DNA of 64,000 nucleotides. Origin: Annona cherimola. Its lineage: Eukaryota > Streptophyta > Magnoliopsida > Magnoliales > Annonaceae. A program made the translations under genes and the position numbers. The stretch covers positions 14,079,579 to 14,143,578 of the forward strand of contig CM059975.1 in NCBI GenBank assembly GCA_030490835.1. The letters are read 5' to 3'. The notes below the pieces were generated by a model. The model searched no databases. It was given only the letters and a program-made list of their open reading frames with translations, and was not told where the DNA came from. Positions 33,000 to 45,200 of this stretch are shown one piece after another (within the stretch, counting starts at the first letter, position 1; the number at the start of each line of letters is the position of its first letter).

Positions 33000-33290
33000 A
33001 TGATTAGGAATATTTGCTCAAAAATATATATTTATATATAAATTATGAAAAACATTTAAATATGTTCATATATCCATTTAGAACGTATAAATATTTTGTG
33101 TAATCATTTATCCATATGGTAATAATCTTCTTGATTATTTAAATGTTTAAAATTGACATCTAAAATCAAACTATTTTATTCTATTCATTTTATATATCTA
33201 GAGATAAGTTCAGCATAATAATATTAGGTAAATGATGAAGTTCTCATGAAAATATAAACAATGTTATGGAAAAGATTGTATTGGGTCATA
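33000..33290 (+). repeat. Copy of the AT-rich dispersed repeat
   Basis: Shares atttgctcaaaaatatatat, gtaatcatttatccatatgg, aaattgacatctaaaat, tattaggtaaatgatga and gaaaatataaacaatgtta with the copies at 17521-17750 and 33895-34185, in that order. There is no coding capacity. Confidence 0.6.
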
Positions 33291-33894
33291 TAGAATGAAG
33301 GTATCATACAAAACTTAATAGTGATACTCTATAGATACAATAAAGTATTAAAGTGCATGTTACTTATAAATTAAATAATATTTACAGTAATTTTTATGGA
33401 TATTAGTGTTTTAAATTGACGATAAAGTACTGGAAATTCAAAATACGAATCCACTCAAGCCTTCAAATATCAATCCAGCATTTTCATCCGAGCCAAGTGA
33501 AAAATGTTTGTTTGACGGTGGACTCATGCCGGTACAAGGCACCAGTTCAGGATTTCCGAAATTTGGGGAGTTCCGAAATTTGGGAATTAATAAATAATCG
33601 ACAGCGCCGTATTACCTATTTTCGTATATACAACGCTCTTTTTTAATGTAAACCATTTCCATGCGTCCTTTTGTTTTTGATTTTTAAATTTTTTTAAAAT
33701 ACAAATGATTTATTATTTTTATCCATAAGTATTATCTTACAAGGGCACGTTTTAATGTAACCGGATTACATAAAAATAATTTCTTATAACCCCTTTTAGT
33801 TGATGTTTGATATAAAATCCGATCTATTTATTGTATCTAACGCCAAGAAATAAGTTTCATTCAACTTCAATATGCGTACGGGCTTACTCAAAAA
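33291..33894. other. Intergenic DNA, nothing recognised
   Basis: Contains a short near-duplication (gaaatttggggagttccg followed by aaatttgggaatt at about 33548-33590). A 76-residue frame here has no recognisable domain. Confidence 0.35.
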
Positions 33895-34185
33895 TAGATA
33901 TATTTATGCGTAAATTAAAAAAACTATTATTTAAGGTTTAGAGTTTAAGGTTTTATATTCATTTCTATATGTATTAAAACATAATAATACTTTATAAGAT
34001 CACTTGTCCACTTATTAATGATATTTTCGACCATTTAGATATTGAAAATACTATTTAAAATTTGACATTTTGTACTAAATTATTTTATTATGTTAATTTT
34101 GCACAATTATAGATGAGACTTATATCTAGTAATATTAAGCAAATAAAAGAGTTACTGATAATAGTAATGATGTTAAATATAATAC
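33895..34185 (+). repeat. Second local copy of the AT-rich dispersed repeat
   Basis: Same orientation as 33000-33290 and about 0.9 kb downstream. Shared words include ctcaaaaatagatatattta, gtattaaaacataataatac, cacttgtccac, gaccatttagatattgaaaa, ttgacatttt and tattaagcaaataaaagag. Confidence 0.6.
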
Positions 34186-34844
34186 TTCAACAATTAATAC
34201 ATTAAAAACAAAAAGCGTTACGATAAAACAAGGTTGATAGAAGCAGCGTCTTATGTTATCAAAAATCACCGTGATCGAAAATTACACGTTTCGAAAACTT
34301 ACACCTTGGGAGATTGAAGATACATCTATTCTGTTTAAAAATGAATATATAACACAAAAGCTTTTAGTATATGCGATTTTCTGCATAACAAACAAATATA
34401 TATAGATGAATATTATGAATGGTCTAGGTATTAAAGAATTTTTTTAATTTAAAAGGTGTATAAACACATGGGCTGTATAAAATCATAGAACTGTTGTATA
34501 TTTTGTCCCGCGAAAGGAAACTATGGGCAAGGCCACTCAAATAAAAAAATATTCTTAATCAATTTTTTGATGGTGATTATTAATAATTTGTGTTAAAGAG
34601 TTTTTGCGATATGATATATTAATGATATTAGAATCATTAGCGGGTCTGATAGGGGGGTGGAGAGGAGATCTCAACAGGGACTCCTAAAAACCAATTTTCT
34701 GATTTTGTTTCAAAAATTTAGCCACACGTATTATTTAAAATATGATTTTTATGAGTTTTAAAATATGATTTTAACAGTTCATAATGAAAATCAAAAAAGA
34801 AAATGTTATTGTGACCTTAAATATGTAAAAATCATAAAATTGAT
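34186..34844. other. Intergenic DNA, nothing recognised
   Basis: AT-rich sequence. No gene or strong repeat was seen before the direct repeat that flanks LINE-B. Confidence 0.35.
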
Positions 34845-35094
34845 ATATTTAATAAATAAAAATTAGTATAGAGTATTTTATCAAAATAAAAGAAGATTTT
34901 TTTAGACTCATCTAGATGAAATATACGTATATAACGTTTCAATCATACAAATCTTATTTTGTATATTATTTATAATCTAAAAATATATACATCATCAATA
35001 CCCTTATATCATAATTTTTTAATTATCATCATTATATTTGAATTATTTTCATTATGAATCGTCAAAATCATACAAATCTTATTAGTATAAAAAT
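34845..35094 (+). repeat. Left copy of a direct repeat flanking LINE-B
   Basis: From attta-ataaataaaaatta through gagtattttatca, ttttagactcatcta, tcatacaaatcttatttt and cttatatcataatttttt to attttcattatgaatcgtca, this segment repeats in order at 41107-41330 with substitutions and small indels. It pre-dates the LINE, whose own 11-bp target duplication lies inside the right-hand part of the array. Confidence 0.75.
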
Positions 35095-35105
35095 AAAGTA
35101 TTTTA
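35095..35105. repeat. Left target-site duplication of LINE-B
   Basis: The 11-mer aaagtatttta is found here and at 41088-41098 directly after the A-tail. The right copy partly merges with the A-run, so the exact duplication length is 8-11 bp. Confidence 0.7.
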
Positions 35106-35265
35106 AAAAGTCTCCCCCGTTTCTGCCCGATCGGCGACTAGGTCGTGCTCGTGGCTGCGGGTCTTGGCGGGGAGTCCGGGGTGGAGTCCTGGTGGTGATT
35201 GGTAGGGAAAGACACGGGTGGGTTTGGCTGCTGGAAGATCGCAGTGTACTTAGGCCAGCGAAGAT

Positions 35266-36845
35266 GATGAACCCATCGGAAATGGATCTTCTCGGCAACG
35301 AACTTCAGACCATGGCCATTTCAATCGGCGAAATGAGGAAGATTCAAATGGGCGAGAATGCTGCTGTGCTCTCTCGATCTGGACATCGAAGACATACAAT
35401 AGGGACATGTTTTAGGCGATGATGAGAAGGCTATGGAGAACAACATGACAATTTCATTTTGTCGAGATGGGTGACAACTTGTTCAAGATCGTCTTCACTG
35501 AACAGGTGGATAAAGAGAGAGTCATGGCGGGCAGGCCATGGCTGTTCGACAAATGCATTGTCCTTCTTCAAGACCTCCGGGAAGAGATCGACTATGCCAT
35601 GTAATGCTCGTTAAAACTCCTCTATGGATCCACATCTCTAGAATCCCGTTCATCGTGGATAAAGACCAATTGGGGCAGAGAATTGGCAACTCTTTTGAGC
35701 AATTAGAGGAGGTGGTGGCATCAGAAACTGAAGTCAAGATCAAGGTGGTGGTGGACTGCCGGGAACCACAACGAAGGGGCCTGTTTATCCAGGTGGGAGC
35801 CCAAAAACGAAGATGGCTAAGCTTTCAGTATGGAAAATTACCGGTCTTCTGCTATTACTGTGGGGTAATGGGGCACGCATACAAGGATTGCACCATTCTC
35901 AAATCGAAGGAGATGCAGATGATTGAAGCTGATATGCCATATGGTAGCTACTTGAAAGTGGGAGCAAGGCCCATGCGACTAAGAACTGAGGCTGATCAGG
36001 GGAACAGGGTGCTGCCATTGAAGTATTTGGGGGAAGATGAACGGAAAAATCAAACAGCCAACCAGAGAAAGAAGTTCAATGGGAAGGAGAAGGGGACAGA
36101 CAGATGCAAATCGAAGAACCTGTGGGGCAGTGCTGCTTTGTGAGGATGGACGACTCTATGCAGGTCCATGCCATTCCCAAACAACCCAGTCCCATCCCGA
36201 GTAAGGAGTCCTCCTATATGGGCCAGCAAGCGATACCTAAGAACAGGCAAGAGAAGCAGTTGAATGCAGATTGTTTTCCCTCACAAACAGGTGAGGGAAG
36301 TAGCGGTGACAGATATGGAATGGGGCAGAAATCCAGCTGGTGTGTAGGAATGCAGGGATTCATATCGGAGGGGGTAGATGCTACTGCACATTAAAATTCA
36401 CACGAAATGGAAAGAGCAGCGCAATCAACAGGGAAGCCAGCGGGGCTAAACTGCCAATGGGAGGTGGGGAAGGACGGACCACGGCTTGAGGAGGAGATTA
36501 GGGGACTGCCCATGCATGTGTGGGAAGTGGACGGGGATCCTAAAAGAGCAGATGGGGAGGAAGACCAGGAAAGTACGGGAAGCCAACTACCTCCGTCCAG
36601 TGGGGCTATGGGGCGTCAGAGTTCTACAAAGGGAGACACAAGGCTGTTTAGCAATCAAAATGACGAAGAGGCGGAAGGAAATTCTCCTAAACAGCAGTCA
36701 AGGGGGAGGGATAGGGAGCATGAAAGGGGAGGAAGATGGAAAATGAGGGCAAGGGGACTGAATGATACTCCTAAATGTGTGTTAAGGGGGGGTACGGGGG
36801 GGGGGGGGAACCTACGAAGAGGGGCTTACCAGCTGATCAAAATGA
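35266..36845 (+). pseudogene. LINE-B ORF1 (DUF4283 and CCHC zinc knuckle)
   Basis: The first ATGs (35266/35269) open MMNPSEMDLLGNELQTMAIS. The DUF4283-type block VMAGRPWLFDKCIVLLQDL and WIHISRIPFIVDKDQLGQRI follow with a frameshift between them. The zinc knuckle CYYCGVMGHAYKDC (C-X2-C-X4-H-X4-C) lies at about 35850-35892 in the long open piece 35538-36143. Beyond it are low-complexity, charged stretches in two frames. A run of 13 G (36796-36808) breaks the frame near the end. The product would be the RNA-binding protein of the element. Confidence 0.8.
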
Positions 36846-36940
36846 ACACCTAAACATATCCAAGAGGATGAGGAAGGCAGAGGAGATCATTATGGATGAG
36901 GCAGTGGCTGAGGCGGGCTCTCAGCCCTGCCTCAATTGAT

Positions 36941-39900
36941 ATGGCTATCTTAGCATGGAATTGCCGTGGGCTTGGGAACCCATGTGCAATTCGGTGTCTC
37001 CTGGACATGGTCAGGAAGAAAGCTTCCCGTCTACTTTTCCTCAGTGAAACTAAGCGCACCACAAAGGAAATGGAGGGAATTAGACGAAAACTGAAATTCG
37101 ATAGCTGTTGTTCCGTCGACCCGGAGGATAGAAGGGGGGGACTGGCTTTGCTATGGAATAATGACTACCCAGCAAATATCAAAAGCTATTCGGCCCACCA
37201 TATTGATGCGTTTATTCAAGAATGGAGATTTACAGGCTTTTATGGTCACCCTGAGACACACCGTCGACATCAAGGATGACATATTCTCAATCATTTGAGC
37301 GAGCTAGATGACCGGCCATGGATTGTTATGGGGGACTTTAACGAGGTAATGGGCCCATCGGAATATGTTAGTCAAAGAACACGCTCCCAACACCAGATGG
37401 ACAAATTCTGCGACATAATGGACAATTGCAACCTGATGGATCTTGGCTTTGTTGGGGCGGCTATGACATGGACAAACAACAGAAGGGGAACTCAAAGGGG
37501 ATAGGGGACTATCCACCCCCAGTTGGATGAACTTATTTCCTTTCGCAAGGGTGTTCCATCTATCGGCTTCTACTTCTGACCACTGCCCGATCTTGACGAT
37601 CTTGGACACTAAAAATGGCCAACGGAAACCCCCTAAGGAGTTCAGATATGAAATTTTCTGGGCTAGAGACAAAGAGACACACCAAATTATTCAAAATGTC
37701 TGGACATCGGCACCACGCATGAATTCCCAACGGGGCGAACTCTTAAGATGGAAACTCAAGTCCTGCAGTGTAGCTCTATCTAGATGGAACCGGCAGAGGA
37801 GAGGAAACCTCAGGAAAAACATCGAGGAACGACAAAAGGAGCTCGCATCCTTACTCAACCATCGTCCATCCGATCAGAGGGACGATGATGTGAAAAGGCT
37901 CAAATTCCAAATCAATCTCCTATTGGAGGATGAAGAGCAGTTGTGGAGACAACGAGCGAAGACACATTGGCTTAAAGATGGTGATAAAAACACGAGGTTT
38001 TTCCACCGAATGGCATCCAACAGAAGAAGGGTAAACCACATCGATGCCCTTCAAGATTCAAATGGACTATGGGTACGGGACCAAGATAAAATTCAAGAAC
38101 TGGCGGTGGCTTATTTCTCAAATATATTCTCCTCATCGGACCCCGGCGAGGCTCAATGGATTGATGACCTCATCACTAGGAAAATTTCCGATCATCAAAG
38201 GCGATCACTAACCAGATCTTTGGACTTTCAGGAGGTTACAAAGGCGGTTAAATCTATGGGTCCCACAAAAGCCCCGGGTCCGAACGGGATGTCTGCTGGG
38301 TTTTTCCAAGCACATTGGACGACTGTGGGACAGGATGTGTTCCATTGGTGTAAACAGTTCATGGAGGAGGAAGACATGAATACTCAACGGAGTCTTCTTC
38401 AGGATCTAAACTCCACCACTCTTATATTGATCCAGAAAAGCTCTGAAGCGCAAACTTTATCCCAGTTCAGACCCATAAGCTTATGCAATGTTGTCTACAA
38501 GATATTGGCAAAGGTTCTTGCAAATCGACTCAAAACATCTCTTCAGGATATTATAAGTGAACAACAAAGTGCTTTTGTCCCAGGAAGATTGATCACAGAC
38601 AATATGATGGTTGCTTATGAAGCGATTCATGCACTACGAAGGCGAAAGAAGGGGAAGAAGCGGGAGATGGCTGTAAAGTTGGACATGTCAAAAGTTATGA
38701 TAGGGTGGAGTGGCCATTTCTATGACACATCATGAAAGCTATGAACTTCAGTACCACTTGGATAAACTGGATTATGTTGTGCGTCACCACAGTTCAGTAC
38801 CGGGTGAATATTAATGGTTTCAAATCGGAACTCTTCCATCCTTCAAGGGGCATTAGGCAAGGTGACCCTCTCTTTCCGTACTTATTCATTCTTTGTGCTG
38901 AAGGTCTATCAGCTCTCATATCTGACGAGGTAACACGGGGAGGCATTCATGGAATCAGGATCAACCCTCGGGGGCCAACTCTCTCTCACCTATTTTTTGC
39001 AGATGATGCCATCATCTTCATCCGGGCCACATGTTAGGATACCAGAAACCTCATGACCATCCTTAGGCGGTATGCTGTAGCGTCGGGACAGATGCTAAAC
39101 GTCAGTAAAACCTCAGTGTTCTTCAGTCCTAATGTGGGAATCAACAACAAAGAGATGATTGTGTAACTGCTTGGTTCATCAGGTCAGAAACTTCACCATT
39201 ATCTTGGATTACCGGCATGGCTTAGCAGATCCAAAAAGGGGTTGTTCAAAGGACTTAAAGAACGCATTTGGCAAAGAATTCAGGGATGGAAAGGAAGATT
39301 GCTTTCTTGGGGTGGGAAAGAGGTACTGATCAAGGCTGTTGCCCAATCCATCCCGACATACACTATGAGCATATTTTTGCTCCCAAATCGCTGTGTAATG
39401 AAATTAATGGTCTGCTGAGTAGATTTTGGTGGGGCGAAAATGGAAACAAAAGGAAGATGAGTTGGGTATCGTGGAGAGACATGTGCACCTCAAAGTTGTC
39501 GGGAGGCCTTGGTTTCAGAGACATACACAAATTCAATCTTGCCCTTCTGGCCAAACAAGTCTGGAGATTATCTACTACAACCGACTCATTGTGTTCAAGG
39601 GTTCTAAAAGCCAGGTATTTCCCGAACGATGATATATGGGCCTGCAAGACGAAACCATCCGATTCCTTCACATGGCGGTGTATTTTGAAGGCTAGAGAGG
39701 TAATCAAAAATGGGTGTAGGTGGCGGATTGATAACGGGGAAAGGGTGAGTTTTTTCAATGATAGGTGGACGGACACCAAGCTACAAAAGGCCGGACCCCT
39801 CCCGCTATCTATCTCGGAAAATGTGTCAGTTAGCCATTTCATAAATGAAGAGGCGCGGTCTTGGAACAGGGATCTTATTCTAGCGGCAGTGGGAGAGCAA

Positions 39901-41045
39901 GGCTGGCATGATATCTCCTCTATCCCTCTATCCCCGAATGCAGAGAATGACTGCCTCTTTTGGAGGTATGAGCCAAATGGTGTGTTTACGGTTAAATCTG
40001 TCTACAGAATGCTTTGTACTGCTGATGAGGACCCTGATGATGTGGCCTTTTATAAAGCTATTTGGCAAACAATGTTACCTAGCAAAGTGCAAATTTTTGG
40101 GTGGAGGCTGTTCAAGAATGTTTTACCCACGTTGCAGAAGTTGTGTGATTGGGGAATTGCAGTGGAGCCCTTATGTCTATTTTGCAGGTCCGAGACGGAG
40201 GACATAGATCACCTATTCCTTGGATGTGTGTCCAGTGGGGGAAGCTGTAGAAGATTGGCGGGGGCGTCTTCACAACAGCTTACGATTCATGAAATCTTGA
40301 AATCGCTAACTCACAAAAAAAGGTCTGCTGACCTAGCTGTGTTCATCCTTTGCTGTTGGAAAGTGTGGTACCTTCGTAACACTTTTAAGGAGATTGGCAC
40401 CCGACCAGATTTTGAGGAAACTTTAGATTGGTGTGAGGGGTTCTACGAGGAATATGTGCGAGCTAAGCCTATCATCCAGGGGGGTTGTTTGGACTGAATT
40501 CTGGTGCCGCGATGGACGAAACCACCATGGGGAGCTTTCAAGATCAATGTGGACGCAAAGAAGAGCAGGGGTAGACTATCCATGGGTTTTGCGGCAATTG
40601 TCAGGGACTCTAGAGGGTGTTTTATCGCTTCTCAGGGATGGAGACGAAGGGGAAACATGGAGCCCCTTCTCATGGAAGCCCATGCCTTTCTGTTGGCAGT
40701 CAGGTGGGCTACTCAGCTCTCACTTACGCGTATTCTCATCGAAACGGACTCCCTCTTTCTTTGTAACTTTTTGACTGCAGATGAACCGGTTCGTGCACCG
40801 GTGGGGGTCATAACTGACGAAATCAAGGTTTTGCTCTCCAGGGCCACCCACATATCTGTTCATCATGTTCTCAGGCGTGGAAACGCGGCGGCCCATGCTT
40901 TAGCTGATCTAATGTCTTTTTCTGTTTTAGATCATCATTTTTTGTGGGATCACCCACCCCAACAAATATTAGGAAAAATTTGTATAGATAATTTTTTGAG
41001 AAATGAAATCCAGGATCCTCCTCGCCCAATCCCTTTCAAAATTTG
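36941..41045 (+). pseudogene. LINE-B ORF2 (endonuclease, reverse transcriptase, RNase H)
   Basis: Starts MAILAWNCRGLGNP, 23 bp or so after ORF1 coding ends. The endonuclease shows FLSETKRTTKEMEG, TGFYGHPETHR and WIVMGDFNEV. The reverse transcriptase (37527-39037) contains YKILAKVLANRLK, SAFVPGRLITDN, KLDMSK, RGIRQGDPLFPYLFILC and [10 protein letters not shown]. The piece 39268-40497 has the zf-RVT domain (FKNVLPTLQKL, CLFCRSETEDIDHLFLGC). The RNase H (40504 on) keeps D in NVDAK, E in EAHAFLL, D in IETDSL and D in HALADL. Breaks include stops after HRRHQG and NNRRGTQRG, a shift at LDMSK and a TAG soon after the ADD motif. The normal stop appears lost, so the frame runs into the tail. Confidence 0.88.
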
Positions 41046-41106
41046 CAAGGGGAGCGGGTTAGGGCTGTGTATCCTTTTCATAAAAAAAAAGTATTTTATC
41101 AAATAA

Positions 41107-41330
41107 TATTTAGCAAATAAAAATTAATGTAAAGTATTTTATCAAGATAAGAAAACTTTTTTAAACTCATCTAAACCAAATATATGTATATAAGGTTTCG
41201 GATCATACAAATCTTATTTTTATATTATTCATAATTTAAAATATATATACAGCATTAATATCTTTATATCATAATTTTTAATTATTACTATTATATTTGA
41301 ATTATTTTCATTATAATCCGTCAAAAAATA
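41107..41330 (+). repeat. Right copy of the direct repeat flanking LINE-B
   Basis: Repeats 34845-35094 in order: tatttagcaaataaaaatta, gtattttatcaagataag, ttaaactcatctaaacc, tcatacaaatcttatttt, cttatatcataatttttaat and attttcattataatccgtca. The divergence is far greater than that expected if it had arisen with the LINE insertion. Confidence 0.75.
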
Positions 41331-41439
41331 ATATGTGTAATTAGATTTTTCAAACAAAATTTAAAAAAAAAATAGTTTTTGGAAGGACACAAGCGCGAGT
41401 AGAAACACGTAGATCATCAAATTGCAGGGGATGGGGCGC

Positions 41440-42274
41440 CGTGTCAAAACTGAACGTTATCCATCGCAGCTTCCCATGCTCTTCCTCGCCCGCCACGCGT
41501 TTTTGACCCTCACAAAGAGAAATGCCAGTGGGATCTCTGTCGTTCGTCCTAAAAAATCTCAAAGATAAAACCACGAGAAGATTCCCAATAAATCGAGTGA
41601 TTTTTGGTTCTACACATTGGGGATCATCTGAATCTCCTTTTTGCTCCCTTTCTTTTTTCCATTCAGGTACGTAACTGCAAAAAGATCCAAACTTTCTGAA
41701 ATTCATCATTGTTTTGTTTTGTCGGGATTATTGAAAAGGACTCCTTGTCTTGAATCCTTTTAAGTTTCCGTTTCGTTTTTTCAGTGAAATTTTTTGCTAA
41801 TGAAATTGGATTTGAATCGATTTGTTCCGTTTTCGAAGACGAGAACGTTTTGCGATTTTCTCTGTTCGGTTTTCCTGCTTTTCGTGGATGCAGGAGGATA
41901 GAGGGAAAGAGAGCAAATGATTTTTTTTCTCTTTCTAGTTGATATGTTATTTCCTTTTTTTTCTTTTGGTCGCTTCGATTTCTATAAATCGAGAAGAAAA
42001 TCCAGAATGCAATGAAAGGAAAGAAAACGAAATTGTGGAGAATTGTCTTATAATGTTCATGTTTAATGAGGACTAGACCGGATGCGTTTTTTCATTTGAC
42101 AAAAAATGTAATTTCTCTTGCTTTCCGAATTTTAATACTGCCATTTGTTCCTTCAATCTCACTTTTGGGTACGTGACTGCTTTGCAGCTGCTGTTGTTGC
42201 TGACTTGCTGCCGACGGTTCGTTCACGGGATTGTGAATCTGCGATCATAATTCGACAAAGTCATAGAGTAGAAT
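41440..42274 (+). promoter_or_regulatory. 5' leader of the DUF569 gene with a UTR intron
   Basis: A likely 5'-UTR exon ends at 41666 with attcag followed by the donor gtacgt (41667). The acceptor is tttgcag (42181-42187), after a T-rich intron, and the leader resumes at 42188 and leads to the ATG at 42275. Leader introns of this size are common in plant genes and often raise expression; the effect here is inference. The transcription start is not resolved. Confidence 0.55.
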
Positions 42275-45200
42275 ATGGAACTCTTTCACAAAGCTAAGGC
42301 CGTTCGTCTCCGTAGCCACCATGAAAAGTACCTTCTTGCTGATGACGATGAAGAGACCGTCTTGCAAGATCGTCATGGGTCTGCCCAGAATGCAAGATGG
42401 ACCGTGGAATTCGTGGAGGGGGGCCATTTTATTCGGCTCAAAAGTTGCTATGATCGGTATTTAACTGCATCTAATGTCCCCTTCCTTCTGGGAATGACAG
42501 GTAGAAAGGTTCTTCAGACTGCCCTTAAGAGGCCCGATTCATCAGTTGAATGGGAGCCCATCAGAGATGGGTTCCTTGTCAGGCTAAAAACTCGATATGG
42601 GAACTACCTACGTGCAAATGGGCGTTTTCCACCATGGCGCAACTCAATAACTCATGACATTCCTCATAGAAGTTCTACACAGGATTGGGTGTTGTGGGAG
42701 GTTGAGGTTGTGCAAATACAAGTGGATTCCCCATCGCCGTCGCCAGTGTTGGCAGCTGTGGATTCTGCTTTTTCAGAAGGTAGCTCAACACCATTTGGGA
42801 CATCGCCAAGACTATCTAGAGAGGAGGTTTGTTATACTTTTCTATTGAGCTTTTGATGTTTGATTGATCTCTGTGATGTCTAATTATTGCAACTGTTGCG
42901 AGAGGAGCCATGACACTGATGCAGACTTTTGATTGATGAGCCAATTCATGGAACGGGCAATCATTGAAAATTCGCTACACTGAAGTGGTGCTGCAAGCTT
43001 AGTTCAGTGGTACAAAATGGGAGTTTGATCATCTGGATCTTCCTGTGTTTGGAATGTGGTTCTTCCTTGGTTGAGCTCATCAGGTCAATTGTGTGTAACT
43101 TATTTAGGGCCACAATTGCACAAACTCAAAGCACAGGTTATTACATACATCTATACAAAGCAAAATGATTGCACCCTCTTTCTCATTCGCTTCTCGTACA
43201 GCCACTTTGTGACGTTTTTCCTTCTTTTCCAATCCATTTTGCAGTCATCTGATTCATTTACTATGTCCTCACCACCCAAGCCTGAAGGACGAACCATCTT
43301 CTTTTCCGTTGCCAAAGACAATGGAAGTGTTGATGAATCTGCCGAGGACTTCTCTTTCACTTTCAAAGGGAACAATGTATTTGAGTTGACTCAGAAGTTG
43401 GAGGATGAAACAGGCTTGAGCGACATCATTGTGTGTTCTCGTAATCCATTGAATGGGAAGCTATATCCGCTTAAGCTGCAACTTCCTCCCAACAATGCCA
43501 CTATGCACGTGGTAGTAGTCCTACCGACGTCAAAAGGTAAGTTTCAACTTTTCAATGGAAGACCTGCGCTTAATTATTTAATTCTTTGCTGGCAAAATTT
43601 TAACAATCCGACTGTCCACTAGTAATATTGCAAAAAAGACATGATTACAATTCGAATCGATAGACTGCATTATAACGTTAATTGTAATGCTAGATGAGAA
43701 ATCCAAGTGAATATTGATTGGCATAACAGGCTGAAAATTTCAACAAGGCAACTTTTTCCCTTTTTTTCCTACTTTAAGAGGTGTTGCTTAGCTGTCATTT
43801 AGGTCAGCTTCTTCAACATTTGGATTGGAATCCTATGTGTGTATGGAGAACATAAGCCTGAGCTTAATTTCGTGGTTTATTTGTTTGAAATTCTATTTCC
43901 AACCAGCCTCCCCTTGTTCTTGAGGTTCTTTCAGTGGATAGCATTGAATGAGTTGCTTCCTCATTCACACCTGAAGCATATTTGATGCATTTTATCTGAA
44001 AATTGTGGAAAAAAGAGCCCTTTTAAGGTCTAGCTGCCCCAGTATTAGATTCAAGGAGGCTTTCCGAATATATCTTTAAGCTGCTCTTAACGATGACTAT
44101 AGTTATGGAGTTCTATGTCCTCTTCTATAAGCCATTTTTTGAATATAGGGAAAAGGAAGCACATTTTTAAATTTGGGGCATGTTTGGACATATAAAACTT
44201 TTCACTTTTCATAATTATTTTATTTTTAAATTATTTATTCATATCTTCACGTACAACCATCTTACTTTTCAATCATTTCTACACAATTACCCATGCAATT
44301 AACCTATATATTTTTAACTTTCTTTTTACTTCTAATTATTACCTTTATCATATAACCTGTTTTTTTATTTTAAAAATTTTTACGTAAAAAACTTTTTATC
44401 TAAAAATTTTATCACTTTCCAAAATACCTCTTTGGTTTCTTCTTGGTAGGCTTATCATTTTATTCCGCAGTTCAAGAAAAGATTTCGATTGTTGTATATC
44501 CTGCAAAATGAATTCGTAGACTATATTTGCAACTAGATATTCAATATTTTCTTTGCTCAGTAAATTTTTAATTTTCTATACATCTTTTTAAGAAGCTTGG
44601 GTCCATTTGATGTTCTCAATGGAGGCTCCCGGGGTCCCAGGTGATGATTTCCATAGATGTTATTTGGTCATCTTGACAGCCACTTTAGTTTTCCGTATCT
44701 TTTTAAGGAGCTTGGATCCTTTTGATGTTCTCAACGGAGGAGCTCAGGTTATGAGTTGCATAGTAGATTTTAGTCGATTATCTTGACTGTCAATTTCTGA
44801 CAGATACACTTCTGGTAATTTCAATAGTGCTTTTGCATGTTGGATGATCTGGCCATGTAAGATATGACCAACGTCCTATACTAGCCTTTGGAACCAGCAG
44901 ACCATTTTCGGGTGTGGGAATCAGGGCGGGTCGACCCGTGACCCGCCCCGACCCATTTAATACCGGGTCGGGTCGGTTTTTGATGTTTTTTAAAGAAAGG
45001 CCGGTCGGGTCAAATTTTGATTTTTTTAAAAGGATGGTGAGGCGGGTCAAGGCGGACCTACATGCTGACCCGTTTTCATATATTTCACATTAAAAAGAAA
45101 AACCTCATTCAATACTAATATTCATGTTTTATTTAATTATTTATATTTTACTTTGACTGATTAGTAATAGATTCAAGCATATAGTAGTTAAATTTAATAT

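Larger units (their letters stand above)
35106..41087 (+). mobile_element. LINE-B: full-length but dead plant L1-type retrotransposon
   Basis: A 6.0-kb element of the same family as LINE-A, ending in an A-run at about 41082-41090. The 5' UTR is about 160 bp and not alignable by eye to that of LINE-A. ORF1 and ORF2 follow. It carries fewer interruptions than LINE-A: three long open pieces cover most of the reverse transcriptase, zf-RVT and RNase H, so it is probably younger. It lies between two copies of an older AT-rich direct repeat and upstream of the DUF569 gene, in the same orientation. Confidence 0.92.

Noticed and set aside
42654..42848. A 64-codon alternative frame in the DUF569 first exon
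   Set aside because: It overlaps the conserved DUF569 frame and is not supported by any motif.
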